A stretch of DNA of 64,000 nt, from the NCBI GenBank assembly GCA_021613535.1, contig CP075492.1:4588001-4652000 (forward strand), given 5' to 3'. Position 1 is the stretch's first letter. Each line of letters opens with the position of its first letter. This DNA comes from Adineta vaga (lineage: Eukaryota > Rotifera). The notes beneath the pieces were generated by a model. The model saw nothing but the letters and a program-made list of their open reading frames with translations, ran no database searches and was not told the DNA's origin. Shown here one piece after another: positions 50,466 through 61,744 of the stretch. Both the position numbers and the translations under genes were made by a program.

Positions 50466-51240
50466 TTATTCATCATCAGTTGTATCGTCCGAATTATTAT
50501 TGTCATTTCCACTATTACGATTATCTGTTTTCTTTCTATGTATTCGTGCTGTAGTGGATATGAAAGTCATGGAAAAATCCACAATAACAGGAATCATATT
50601 ATTATCAATAAATGGTAAATCACCAGGCCATCGAAAACCGAAATGAAGAAGAAAACTTTTGCAAAAAGTTTGACAATTAACTGCTGTGACCATTTCTTGT
50701 TCGTTCCGTTATGTGTAAGTTCATCGAAAATATCATTTCCCTTTAATAAATATTTATTGTATAAATCACTTATTACGTTTCAATTCATTGACTTACCAGC
50801 ATAACCAAAGAACAAGCCCATTCTCTTGGTTTTGTTATATTTGTATTTCCACTTGGTATAACTTTACCAATATAGACAATTTCAAAGAAGTCAGTGCGTG
50901 CTCTTCGTTTGTCGCCAAATCGAAATTTACTTTTACGAGTAGCTGGTTCAGAAGTTAAATGTAATAGAACACCCTTGAGATAAACTTCATTACTTCCACC
51001 GGCTACATCAACAAGTATAGCATGATGAGCGAGTTTTCGTATACCAGTTTCATCCTTGAACACCAAAATGAAAATATCACCGACTTTACTTTCATTGACA
51101 ATTAAACGATCAATAGAACAAAAAGTGTTCATTGCACCTGGTATGTACTTCTTGTTGATCTTATTTTGATAATCAACGTTTAACAATCCATCCACATATA
51201 TACCACGAACAAATGCAATAAACAAGGTTATTTGATCTAA
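50466..51240 (-). pseudogene. Decayed or 5'-incomplete gene with HHAIL...NCQTFC motifs
   Basis: Two exons. The first (about 50797-51238) starts at an acceptor-like TTTTAG with no initiator ATG found upstream. It includes GIRKLAHHAILVDVAGG, EVYLKGVLLHLT and TKPREWACSLVML. The second (50466-50709) reads RNEQEMVTAVNCQTFCKSFL and FGFRWPGDLPF. A conserved-looking His pair in exon 1 and an NC in exon 2 recall circularly arranged papain-like or NlpC/LRAT-type thiol enzymes; this is inference. The intron has a perfect donor (GTAAGT at 50791-50796), but the phase-0 position where exon 2 should begin is preceded by AA instead of AG (50710-50711). The other AGs give the wrong frame. Probably a pseudogene, or an assembly error. 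Confidence 0.55.
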
Positions 51241-52348
51241 AATGCTTAAATATATATCACAAAAGTTCGAGGAAACCTAGAAATACATAAAATTTCAATA
51301 ATGGCCGCTTTTTAAATATAGTTTTAAATTAAATCACAAGAGAAGAATATGATTTTATTTATCTAATTGTAATTGTCTTTTGTTTTCTAACAATTTTATC
51401 ATAGATTGTCGTTGTATATAACAATCGGAATGTATAATCAATAGAGTGCGCTAATTTACCGATTGATTGAGTTCTGATCGACCTCTGCTGAACATGCTTT
51501 TTTACAACATTAGGCGTTTGTTTAAGAGCCTTATAGGAAGGAAAATGAATATGGATAATGCATTTTTTTAGAAATCTCAACCGATCAGATCCATGAATGT
51601 TTAGAAACAGTACTTGATTTTACTTTTGTCTTGCAATAAATGATTTAATGATACTTTGAAATGGTGAAAGGATGAGAAACACTTTTAAAAAGCTTTTATG
51701 TATAAAGTCTGCTTGGACCGGAATCTGGTCAAGTTCAGGTCGAGCTTGAAAGCTTTGCTGAGCACTCTTATCATTCTATCAGAAAAGGGTCAGCGAATCC
51801 AGAGGATGAGCGTTACTTGTAGATATTAGCAAAGGAATAATCATCATTGATGGTTTTCTAGAAGAACACTTATTCTTCGATATTTGAGAAGAAACTCGGT
51901 GAGAAGAACGACTAGCTGGTGTAGAAAATCTATATCGTTTCTTCATTAAGTTTAGATGTTATCAAGTAAAACGAAAGAATAATCTTGTCACTCGACAACT
52001 AAATTAAGATTGATTATCAAGCAATTTTTCCCCGGATACTTAATAGTATCAATCGTGCTCTCTTTGTGTATGACACAACATGAATCACTTGTATTACTAC
52101 TATTCATCGGACAAAAACGCATTGCTCTCTTGTTATTCCATTCATCGTCATTTTCCTTGAAGTACTCCACATAGATCATCAAGATACACATTATTTTAAG
52201 CAAAATTCAATGATATTGAATATCTTATGTCAAATAAAATAAAATAAACTGAAACTTAATCTAAACATCAAGCGAGTAATCCACAACAGAAATCATTGTA
52301 TGTGTTTCTTTATGTATTTTTTTGATAAAAACCAAGTACGATCACATA
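51241..52348. other. Intergenic, no confident gene
   Basis: 1.1 kb upstream of the decayed gene and downstream of the acyl-CoA dehydrogenase. It contains one small minus-strand frame described separately and a short less AT-rich stretch near 51705-51800 of unknown nature. Confidence 0.45.
51988..52191 (-). CDS. Small ORF of unknown reality
   Basis: About 67 codons from ATG near 52191 (MCILMIYVEYFKENDDEWN). It has four cysteines including a CC pair (SDSCCVIHK) and a weakly hydrophobic start. It could be the remnant or a terminal exon of a secreted protein. No homology recognised; probably not a full gene. Confidence 0.2.
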   Translation of the reverse strand: MCILMIYVEYFKENDDEWNNKRAMRFCPMNSSNTSDSCCVIHKESTIDTIKYPGKNCLIINLNLVVE

Positions 52349-54615
52349 TCAATATTCACTGTCAATAAACTTGGCAATTGTATTGAGTTGTATGTTACTA
52401 GTTCCTTCGTAGATAGTTCCTAAAATATATCAAACGTAAAAATTGAAATATTTCTATTTTCTAATAACAAACTATACTCACCAACTTTACAATCACGAAA
52501 GAACTTTTCTTGTGGATATTCACATGAAAATCCAAGGCCACCCATGAAATCAATACTGAAATTAGACACAGCATAACATGAACTATTCACTTACGAACAT
52601 AATTTCGAGGGAAAAAAATTACATACCATTTACTGGTCACTCTTCCAGCTAACTAGAAAAAGAAACAAACATGTAAAAATAGTAATACTTAAGAATAAAT
52701 AAGAATTCTGTACTTCTGATGAGTAGAATTTAGCCATCGCTGCTTGTTTTACAAATGGTAATTTTGCATCACGTAAACGTGCAGCATTATATGTTAAAAG
52801 TCGTGCCGCTTCGATTTCTGTTGCTAATGATGCTATTTGGTGTTGCATACCCTAGATTATATTCATTTAAAAATCATCAAGAATTCTCATATCAATTTCA
52901 CATACTTGAAAATCAAAGATTCGTTGACCAAATTGTTTACGTTCTTTTGTATATGGTATTGTTTTATCAAATGCACCTTGACTAACACCTATCATCTATG
53001 TAGAATACTAAATTTCGAAACGAGAATCTGAATCAAACGAATTTACTTGAGCAGCAATACCAACACGACCTTCATTAAGCATTGATATAGCATATTTATA
53101 ACCTTGACCTTCTTTACCAAGAAGATTCTTTGCCGGAATCTAAGAATAAATGATAAAAAATTTGCAAGATTGAAGAAAAAACCACTCAATTATCCAACTC
53201 ATGACATACTTTACAATCATCGAAATGAACCATACATGTTGATGATGCTTTCAAACCCATTTTTTTCTCGCGTTTTCCAATACGTAAACCTTCAGTTTCA
53301 CGATCAACAATAAATGTTGAAATTCCTTTGTGTTTCTAGAAATAAATAAAAACGAAATAGTCTTTCAAATAGATCCTAAGTTTCTATTTACAGCTTGTGG
53401 ATTTGAATTTGCCATAACAAGATAAACTCCACTAATTTCAGCATTTGAAATCCACATTTTTGTACCATTTAATACATAATAATCTCCTCGTTTCTCTGCT
53501 GTTGTTTTCAAAGCAAATGCATCACTACCAGACGTTGGTTCTGTCAAACAAAAACTGGCAACCTAAAAGGAAAAAGATCATCGATTAAATTTTTCATTCT
53601 CATTCAAAACAAAAGAAATATCAAAAGAACAACACGAGATTTTTAGCCAATTGTGGTAGATAATGTTGTTTTTGTTCTTCTGTTCCATAATTAAGAAATA
53701 ATCGATTAAATAAAGTATTTTGTAGATCCAACAATAATCCAACACTTGGATCAATCTTTGACATTTCTTCAATAACAAGAATTGAGGAAAAAAATGTTTG
53801 ACCTGAACCACCATATTCCAAAGGAACATCAACGGACATCAACTAGAAAGGAAAAAGGAAACTTGATGAATAATAATCATTACCATATCTTTCGCTAATC
53901 GAGGCAAATACGTAGCTTTTTGATCATCATTAGCAAGTTGAATGAAAAAAGGATTCACAACAGTATTTTGTACATCCAAAAAACCTTAACAAATCATTCG
54001 TAAGACTAAAAAGAAATATTTTTCTTTGTTTTCTACCTCCGAAAGCACTATCTAAATGCAAAGAAAATCTATCGTAACAAATCTATTCGAGTTTAATTCT
54101 AATATTTTCTAACCTATTTTCGATGCTTCCTCAATTGCCAATATACAAGCGAAAAGATTCGAACCACCTCCTCCATACTGTGTAGGTATTTCAATACCCA
54201 TCCACTATTTTCAAACGTATACAAATCACACAATATCATATAAACACATTGATTACTCACGCCCTGATCGAATATCGCTTTCATCAATTCAGGTCTAAAA
54301 CTACCGGCTTCTTCCATTTCACGAATATACGGTTCAACATGTTCTTTACCAAAACGACTAACTAGATTCAAATAAATTAGTTCATGAAGTATGAAAATTG
54401 AGAAAATAAATCAAACCTGTGTCTTTAATCATTTGTTCTTCTTCAGAAAAATTATACAATGATTGATTGACTGGAGTCGATGAAAGATTTCGTGTTCGAA
54501 AGATCCATGATTTAGATCTGATAAGAATAGAATTTATCTCATTCAATTTGATCGAAAAATCTTACTGAATTGTTCGAAATAATTGAGTTGTTGTTACAAA
54601 TCGACTAAAATTCAT
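52349..54615 (-). CDS. ACADSB: Short/branched-chain acyl-CoA dehydrogenase with duplicated exon cassette
   Basis: Mitochondrial flavoenzyme that oxidises 2-methylbutyryl-CoA and related acyl-CoAs in isoleucine breakdown. The start at 54615 ([17 protein letters not shown]) is a basic, acid-free targeting peptide. Next come [11 protein letters not shown] and [18 protein letters not shown], then two versions of the middle segment, then [19 protein letters not shown] (FAD binding), [45 protein letters not shown], and the end [26 protein letters not shown], with the catalytic Glu in YEGTSNIQ. The two middle segments (54204-53884 in three exons; 53842-53636 in one) are each 207 nt. Using only one gives a normal-length ACADSB; using both would insert 69 extra residues. 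All flanking introns are phase 0. Confidence 0.93.
53636..53842 (-). other. ACADSB alternative cassette B (one exon, 69 codons)
   Basis: Single 207-nt exon encoding [14 protein letters not shown] through YLPQLAKNL, gaplessly alignable to cassette A with 32 of 69 residues identical by eye. Begins after CTAG and ends at donor CTC|GTGTTG, both phase 0. Confidence 0.85.
53884..54204 (-). other. ACADSB alternative cassette A (three exons, 69 codons)
   Basis: Exons 54114-54204 (91 nt), 54037-54051 (15-nt microexon) and 53884-53984 (101 nt). They encode [14 protein letters not shown] through YLPRLAKDM. Begins and ends in phase 0. Keeps the family motifs QYGG and [10 protein letters not shown] and the QNT motif. 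Confidence 0.85.
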
Positions 54616-54727
54616 TATGGTCTGAAACAGAGATGTTTTTTTACATTTAATTTCATATCTGACGTTTATAGGAAAAAAACAATAAAACAACAAAATAGAA
54701 AATAACAAACAAAAATACATTAACAGT

Positions 54728-57208
54728 TTATTTATGGTGATTCGGTCTTTGTTCATAGGCATCTCGTGCTACTTCCATCAAAACTTCATCTCCAAATGAT
54801 GAACGTGATGCTTCAGAACTTTGATCATCATAATCATCATTCTCATTGTTTCGTGATTGATGTTGATTGGAATGAATAGCTGGTTTACTTTCCGTATATT
54901 CTTGTGTATTTGTTGATGGTACATCTGGTGGTGACCAACGTGATTTTCTTGGTCGTTTTGTTGAATTGATTTTGGATTTATAATATTCAAAACTATTTAA
55001 TAGATTCTTAATCGCATCCAAAATTGTATCAGATGTTTCTTCAAGTTTTCGGGGAATTGCATGTGGTGATGCATGATGTCGTTCATCTTGAATTCTATTC
55101 GAAAGACGTTGTTCGATCGATGTAATGATACCTATAGCTTGTTCTAAAGATTCTTTCTCGAATAGATTGATATTTGATTGACAAACTCCTATTTCATAGA
55201 CAATTCTTTTTACTGTTTCATAGAATGATCTGAAACCTCGATTATGTAAAACTTCGGATAAACAATGAAGTGACTTGTATAACTAAATAAAGACAACAAC
55301 AATAACTTGAATTTTTTCTAATTTTCATTCGTAAGTTGACTTACATTTCGAAATAATGAATCTTTTTCATTTTTATTCAGTTCCTCAGTTGTCATTCGAG
55401 TTGATTGGTGATGATGATGCTGACGATGGTGATGATGATGAGGTGATGTTGATAATGCTCGTGATTGTTTTCGAGAATCATTTTCGGAACGATATCGAGA
55501 AGATGTACGATCATTCGAATGATTTCGTGATGAGAATGATGTTCTTAGTCAGGATCAACTGAGTAATTTCCTGATGATGCTCGATCTGTTGGATAATTGC
55601 CTGATGATGCCCGATCTGCTGGATAATTTCCTGATGACGCTCGATCTGTTGGATAATTTCTTGATGTAAAAGTCGCTGGATAGTTGCCTGATGAAAATGA
55701 TCTTGAGGATGAATAGTTTCTTGACGAAGAATTCGACGGTGTCGATGTTGGATTATCTCTTGAAGAAGAAGAAGTAGTTGTAGGATAATGCTTTGAAGAA
55801 ACGGAGCTTGATGATGTTGAATCATTTGTATGTTTGTTAGCAGTCGTAGAATGATTTGTTGAGGAAGCCGATCTTGATGATGTTGGATCAGTTGAATGAT
55901 GAGCAGATTTGTAGAACGATATGTTGAAGAAGTAGATCTTGATGGTGCTGTATCATTCGCATGATTGCTAGCAGTTATAGAACGATGTGTTGAAGAACTG
56001 GATTTTGATGGTGCTCGATCATTTGTACGATTGGTAGAAGAAGTAGAAGTGCTTCGTTGGTTGTTTGTTGTAGTATTGTTCCATTGATCATGTATGATCT
56101 GATGAGAAAAAGCATCGTCGAATTAGAATATTATTATCGAAATCTTACATTAAAATTAGTTTGAAATTGATTGAATAAATCAACAATAATTGATTGTTGA
56201 TCAATATGAGATATTCTCATTTTATTCAGATCAATCAGAACTTTGATTGATCGTAATATTTTTTCGATTTTATCCAAAGCATCATGATAGAATTCTTTGT
56301 CGTGTTCATCTGTTGGTTGAATTTGTACTTTCAATCGATCCAATGTAATCGATGAAAGACCTTGCAAAGTACATAGATATTCAAATAATTTAATAAATAC
56401 ACTTTCGTGATGATATTGATGAAGAATATTGCGTACATATTCAATAAATTCATTTAATGATCTTTCAAATGAATAATTAGAAAATGATGTTGTTGATGAA
56501 ATGTGAAGATTGTGTACCATTCGATTATTAAGTAAAGAACTAATAGGAAAACAAGATTAGATTAATGAAGAATCAAGTTAGACCTTCATACTCAGTTGTT
56601 GGTTTGTAATCAGGTGATGGATTACGATCAACTTGAATTACTTCTGGTGATGTTGATGAATCAGCTTCAACTTGAGGAATTCTATTCGAAGAGAAAATGC
56701 TTTCGAAATGAATTATTTTTACTTCTTAAGTTTTACTGTAGCGTGGCCTGTGTCGATGTTCGATTTTTGTCAGGTGTTGAAAAGCAGAAGCTATCGTGAT
56801 GATCTGATTAAAAAAATGTCTTATTTAATCGAGAAAAATAGTCAATCAAATGAAAATTTACCTGCAGGTGTACAAAGATACAATAAAGTACTTCGAAATT
56901 TCAAACCATTTTGATGCACATATTCGAAAAATGTTCGATATCGATTAGTATCTAATACACGCTGTTTAAAATCATGTAATTTTGAATTACGATCTGTTGG
57001 ATCTACGAAAGAAAATGAAATGATTGAATTTATTGTTTTTCATCTTACCGATTTCATATAATTCTCGAAGTTTATCATGAATTTCATCGAAACCCATATC
57101 AATATGACTCAAAATACAATCACGAATCCCACCACCATCAGGAAGAGCAACTTGTTTCAATACACCATCTTTCAATATTAAACGTCCACAATGTACTTTT
57201 TGAGACAT
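54728..57208 (-). CDS. Ser/Thr/Asn-rich protein with tandem repeats, unrecognised
   Basis: Start at 57208. The N-terminal part is ordered: MSQKVHCGRLILKDGVLKQV, DMGFDEIHDKLRELYEI, then DTNRYRTFFEYVHQNGLKF. A helical region follows (SFERSLNEFIEYVRNILHQY, DKIEKILRSIKVLIDLNKM). The middle is low complexity, rich in Ser, Thr, Asn and His, with a 30-nt tandem repeat coding GNYPTDRASS. The C-terminal part is again ordered (LYKSLHCLSEVLHNRGF, ESLEQAIGIITSIEQRL), with an acidic end and final NHHK. Within the repeat region the biased S/T/N frame shifts twice (near 55905-55915 and 55540-55556), so as given the CDS is interrupted. An alternative Gln/Ile/His-rich frame is open through the same region to a stop at 55511. 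I cannot name a family. Confidence 0.6.
55564..55653 (-). repeat. 30-bp tandem repeat, three units plus partial
   Basis: Units begin at 55564, 55594 and 55624 and differ at a few positions each; a partial fourth follows at 55654. In the minus-strand S/T/N-rich frame each codes a 10-residue GNYP(T/A)DRASS unit. Confidence 0.9.
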
Positions 57209-57571
57209 TTCTTATTTTATCTGTAAAAAATAGTTAGTAACGAACTGAGAGTATATTTCATTCACTAATTGTATTGGTAAAAATATTTCAATCTACATTA
57301 TACCATCTGATTTCATTTGGTAAAAGAATTCGTCCATAGATGTCGCTATCGATCAATACATATCGATGGGAAAAGAAAGTCCATTATTTATGTTAAAAAT
57401 TCCTTCTGATTATTTATTAAATTTAATCAAATCAATCGTATTTCGACGATGTTCTTTGTTATATGTTCATGAATGAATTATCATGAATCATCCAAATCTT
57501 TTGTTTAAAAACTCTCTGAACTGAAACATTCTTTTCTTTATTTATCACTTTGTAGTGTATGTAAGTTAACC
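57209..57571. promoter_or_regulatory. Divergent promoter region
   Basis: 363 bp between head-to-head starts at 57208 and 57572. No specific element identified. Confidence 0.45.
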
Positions 57572-59038
57572 ATGGATTTTGATTATGATTTTGATTTTCT
57601 TAATAATAATAATAATAATAAATATGGTAATTCAACGATTGAACATGAAAAGGAAAATTTTGATTTCGATTTTCCAATATCACAATCAACACCTTCATTA
57701 TCTCGTTGTCAACTTCAACGTGCAATTGATTATCCATCATTGAAAAAACATTATGGTCTTGTAACTTTTTCTAATTATCAATTACCCATAATCTATCGAT
57801 TAATTAATGAAAATTCCTATATACCTTACATTCGTTTTTCTTACGTTTTGAATATTTTTGAACATTCTTCTTATAAAAAATTCTTTGTCACTATTCGCAA
57901 TTTACCAGTTATAGAAATGACATCAATTGAACGAAATTATTATGATGAAATATCTTTATTTACAGCGGATTCTGATTGGTCTAATTATCAATTATTAAGT
58001 GTATCAATGCTCGATAGTATTCTCGCAATTATTGATTTAACTGAATATTTTCATTCGAATTCTTTGGAACGAAATATTCAATGGCAAGAAGCAATCAATA
58101 AAGTACGACAAGATGCACGTCAACAATGGATTTTAAATGAACAAATTATTTTAACAAGATTAACAGAAAAGAAAGAAATTGATTCGACATGTATTTCATC
58201 AACAAGTATTGCAAAACGACGAGCTTTATTTGAACAACGTGTACGATAGTTAAATTTATCATTCGAATATAAAACTTTTTTCCTCTTGTATTTTATTTAG
58301 TTAGATCTTTCAATTATTGATGAAATTGGTGGTTTTATTCAAATTGATTCATATATTTATCCATTTATTAAAAATCCATTAGATCAACAAATCTATCTTA
58401 ATCTTGATGATATTCGACAGACTTATATTCCAATACCATCTTGTCTTATCTCTTATACGAATGAAAATTCTCCTATGTTTCGTGCTTATAGTCTTCTAAT
58501 TGAACAAGCTCAAGCAAATTATCACTGGAATACAATTCATCATGGTCAAAAAAATGCTTTAGCTAAATATTTACCTTCATCGAAACGTATGGAAGAAAAT
58601 CTTTCTGATAAATTATCATTTATTCCATTACAAACGATGTTACATCTTTTCTTAACTAAACAATCCAATTTACATTTACAATTTGTTCAATTATTTGAAA
58701 CCTCATCATTACAAGAAATTGAATTAAATTATAAGAATAATGTTGCTCGACAATTTATTATGATTGGTAAACGACAAAGTGGATTAATTAATAATCAAAT
58801 ACCTTGTTATATTCATTCTCAATTCAAACAAAAATTGATTTCAATTCCAAGTGAAATACCAACACAACGATTAGTTACGAATGATGAACGTCTTTATTTG
58901 AATATGATTCTTCTTTACAATGGACTTTGGAAAAATCTTTTAACAAAACACAAACAATGGTATTGGAAAGATATCGATGAGAATGAACAAGGAAATTTTC
59001 AAATTGAAATTTTATTTCAAAATAATAAATCACAATAA
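57572..59038 (+). CDS. Unrecognised two-exon protein, about 470 residues
   Basis: Start at 57572 gives an Asp/Phe-rich opening with an Asn run (MDFDYDFDFLNNNNNN), then YPSLKKHYGLVTFSNYQLPI. A single intron after FEQR (donor GTACGATAG, phase 0) leads to LDLSIIDEIGGFIQIDSYIY. The C-terminal half has NYHWNTIHHGQKNALAKYLP and ends ILFQNNKSQ. No signal peptide or membrane segment. Resemblance to a C-terminal domain of the little-elongation-complex protein ICE2/NARG2 was considered but is not supported strongly enough to name. Predicted soluble; function unknown. Confidence 0.75.
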
Positions 59039-59284
59039 TGTGATATATGTAAATGCGAAATTTTGTCTCTAATTGTAAAATGATATTGTATACCGGAAAG
59101 AGAAATGTAAATTTTAAATAAATATTATGAAATCTAGTGTTGTAAATGTTCTAACATACATTCATCAACAAAAAAGAATCTCCGTCAAGTTTAAATGCTT
59201 ATCATTATGTCAATAAAAGACACGCCTAGTAAAGAAATAACTCGAACAATTTTTGAAAAGATTTTCATTTTGATATGACACAGA

Positions 59285-61090
59285 ATGATGTCATCAAAAA
59301 CATCATTTGATAAATTATCAACAGAAATTTTTCTTCATATATTTGATTATTTATCTACTAATGAAATTATTTATACATTCATCTATCTTAATTCACAATT
59401 TCGAAATATATTATTACATCATGAACGATATTTGCATCATTTTGAATTACCAATTGAAAATTTTCAATTCTATCAAAATCTTCTTCCAATTATCAACGAT
59501 AAAATAAGAATTTTAACAATTCCAACAACAGATTTATCTTTATCATTAGATATTTTATTCAATTTAAAAACTATCATTATTTCTTCACCATATGGTCTAT
59601 CTGATCGTTCATTACAAACATTATTTTCTCATAAATATTTTCCTAATTTACGAGTATTAAAAATACAAAGTGAAAATTATCTTAAAACTCGATCATCATT
59701 ACTTCGTGATAATTTTGAACATTATTTCTTTACAAATATCTTTAATGAACGTAATCAATTAGAATATTTCGAATATTTATCTTTAATTCAATTATTTAGT
59801 CGTAAAACACTAAATAATTTTCAAATCAATTCATCTTTAATTTCATTAACATTATATTTAAATGAATTTCGTGATATCTTTATCATTCTTCGTTATACAC
59901 CGAATGTTATTTCATTAAATATAAAAACAATTCTATGTTCAATTCATCAAAAACATGATGAATGGTTTAATGATAAACAAATAAAACTTGAAAAATTATC
60001 TTTAACATTTCTAACAAAACATTCTCTACAAACAGATCATTTTACTCAACAAACTGATTTTCTTCATTTCATTAGTGATATCAAATTGTTTTCTTCAACA
60101 TTAATTTTTTTATCAATGAATTTTATTAATTTAAATATTTCGAATATTGAGGATTTTCCATTTAATGGTCTCAAATTACAACATCAATTATTAGAATCCA
60201 TGACAGAATTGAAACAATTTCATCTCTATTCAAAAGTTCAACAACAATCGATTGATATCGAAAATGTCTTATCAACATTTCAAGATCCATTTTGGTTCGA
60301 TCATAATTGGTCAATTGGTATCCATGGAAAATATTTATATACGTTACCATTTCATTTTAATGAATTATATGATTTTATTGATTTCAATCAGATTAAATCA
60401 AATAATAATAGAATTCTTCATTCGTCTGGAATTTGGTCAAAAGTTAAACTAATTGAATTTGCTCGATCAAATAAATTTAATCTTTCTCTAATTAAACAAA
60501 TTAAAATAAAGTTTCCTCAATTAAATGCAATAAGATTTCTTTCAAGTGGTTTATTTAGTTATTCCGAAATATTGAATCATCCAAATCTACTCGATGAAGA
60601 AATTCTAACGAATATATCAACTGTTCATTTAATTGGTGGTTCAATTGAACATATTAAACAATGGTTAATTTATGTTTTACCAAATGTTAAACATTTAATT
60701 TTATCGTATACTGGATTACCATCAATTACTAGTCAATTAATGACAATTTTAAATAAGAAAATTCATCGATTAGATATTCATGAATATAGTGTTATTAAAC
60801 AAATGATTATAACGAATGAAATTTATTTTTCTAATGTTGAAGATATACGATTAATATTACATAGTATTGAAGGAAAATTTCAATGGTATGTAAAGACTTT
60901 AATGAAAATCTTAACAAATTATAAACATTTGAATACATTATCGTTATGTATTATCGATGAAAATAATCTACAAACATTTGGTTCATCGGAAGCAGAATTG
61001 AGTAAAATAATTGAATATTTAAAAATGAATGGAATTGACAAACTTTACCATATTAAACGACATCGAGAATCAGTGCTTTTTTTTAAATAG
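59285..61090 (+). CDS. F-box/leucine-rich-repeat-like protein, intronless
   Basis: A single-exon frame of 601 codons. The N-terminus FDKLSTEIFLHIFDYLSTNE is an F-box core (LxxEIFLxIFDYL), and the rest is Leu/Ile-rich with irregular repeats (FPNLRVLKI, LISLTLYLNEF, LPNVKHLILSYTGL). F-box proteins usually present substrates to SCF ubiquitin ligases. Intronless F-box/LRR-like genes of this size, with His/Gln/Tyr-rich composition, are abundant in bdelloid rotifer genomes. No repeat is well enough conserved to define a LRR subclass. Confidence 0.85.
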   Translation: MMSSKTSFDKLSTEIFLHIFDYLSTNEIIYTFIYLNSQFRNILLHHERYLHHFELPIENFQFYQNLLPIINDKIRILTIPTTDLSLSLDILFNLKTIIISSPYGLSDRSLQTLFSHKYFPNLRVLKIQSENYLKTRSSLLRDNFEHYFFTNIFNERNQLEYFEYLSLIQLFSRKTLNNFQINSSLISLTLYLNEFRDIFIILRYTPNVISLNIKTILCSIHQKHDEWFNDKQIKLEKLSLTFLTKHSLQTDHFTQQTDFLHFISDIKLFSSTLIFLSMNFINLNISNIEDFPFNGLKLQHQLLESMTELKQFHLYSKVQQQSIDIENVLSTFQDPFWFDHNWSIGIHGKYLYTLPFHFNELYDFIDFNQIKSNNNRILHSSGIWSKVKLIEFARSNKFNLSLIKQIKIKFPQLNAIRFLSSGLFSYSEILNHPNLLDEEILTNISTVHLIGGSIEHIKQWLIYVLPNVKHLILSYTGLPSITSQLMTILNKKIHRLDIHEYSVIKQMIITNEIYFSNVEDIRLILHSIEGKFQWYVKTLMKILTNYKHLNTLSLCIIDENNLQTFGSSEAELSKIIEYLKMNGIDKLYHIKRHRESVLFFK

Positions 61091-61392
61091 AACGTCCGGA
61101 ATTCATAACTTCATGATTTAGACATAGCTATATGATTGCAATCGTTTATTATTCAGTCTAGTCATGTTTTCGTCATAAGTTATGATGAATAGGAAAGGAA
61201 AAAAACATTATAAGTTCATTTTTCTTTCTGTATGTATCGATAGTCATCGATAAAAACGATATTATATAAATCAAAGAGGAATTGAAGATTTAATAAATTT
61301 ACAAAATTGTTGAGAAATGAAACATATCAATATGTTTCTCATGATTTATTAATGAATATAGACAAAACTACAAACAAGAATAATGTTTTGAA
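61091..61392. other. Intergenic, no gene seen
   Basis: 302 bp convergent spacer between the F-box gene and the TIL inhibitor. No feature recognised. Confidence 0.6.
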
Positions 61393-61744
61393 TCAATCAT
61401 TTGATTCACAATCTTCCATTTGAACGCAAGCACTGTGTTTATCGTCCGTTTCTCGAACATAACCTTTCTTACAATAACAACCCGGTACACATTGAAGTGT
61501 ACATGGTTTTTGTAGATTTGAACTAATAACATCATCACAATTCAATGGACATGCCGTACCACATGAATTGTAAATTTCATGTTCTTTAAAACATCGTTTT
61601 GATGCATCAACTAGAAAATTCAAATAAAAACAAATTCATTTCATTTTATACGAAAAATAAAAACTTACTTCTGGCTTGTACAGTTAAGGTAAAAACCAAC
61701 ACTATCATAGCAAGAAACATAATAACACGTGAAATACCAATCAT
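61393..61744 (-). CDS. Secreted TIL-domain (trypsin inhibitor-like) protein
   Basis: Start at 61744: signal peptide MIGISRVIMFLAMIVLVFTL then TVQAR, one intron (donor GTAAG in phase 1, acceptor TTTTCTAG), then a single TIL domain. Its ten cysteines follow the family order: RCFKE, NSCGTACPLNC, KPCTLQCVPGCYC, SACVQ, EDC. About 90 residues, normal for a single-domain inhibitor of serine proteases. The reactive-site loop lies between the fifth and sixth cysteines (PCTLQC); specificity cannot be told by eye. A second TIL gene lies at the right edge. Confidence 0.9.
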
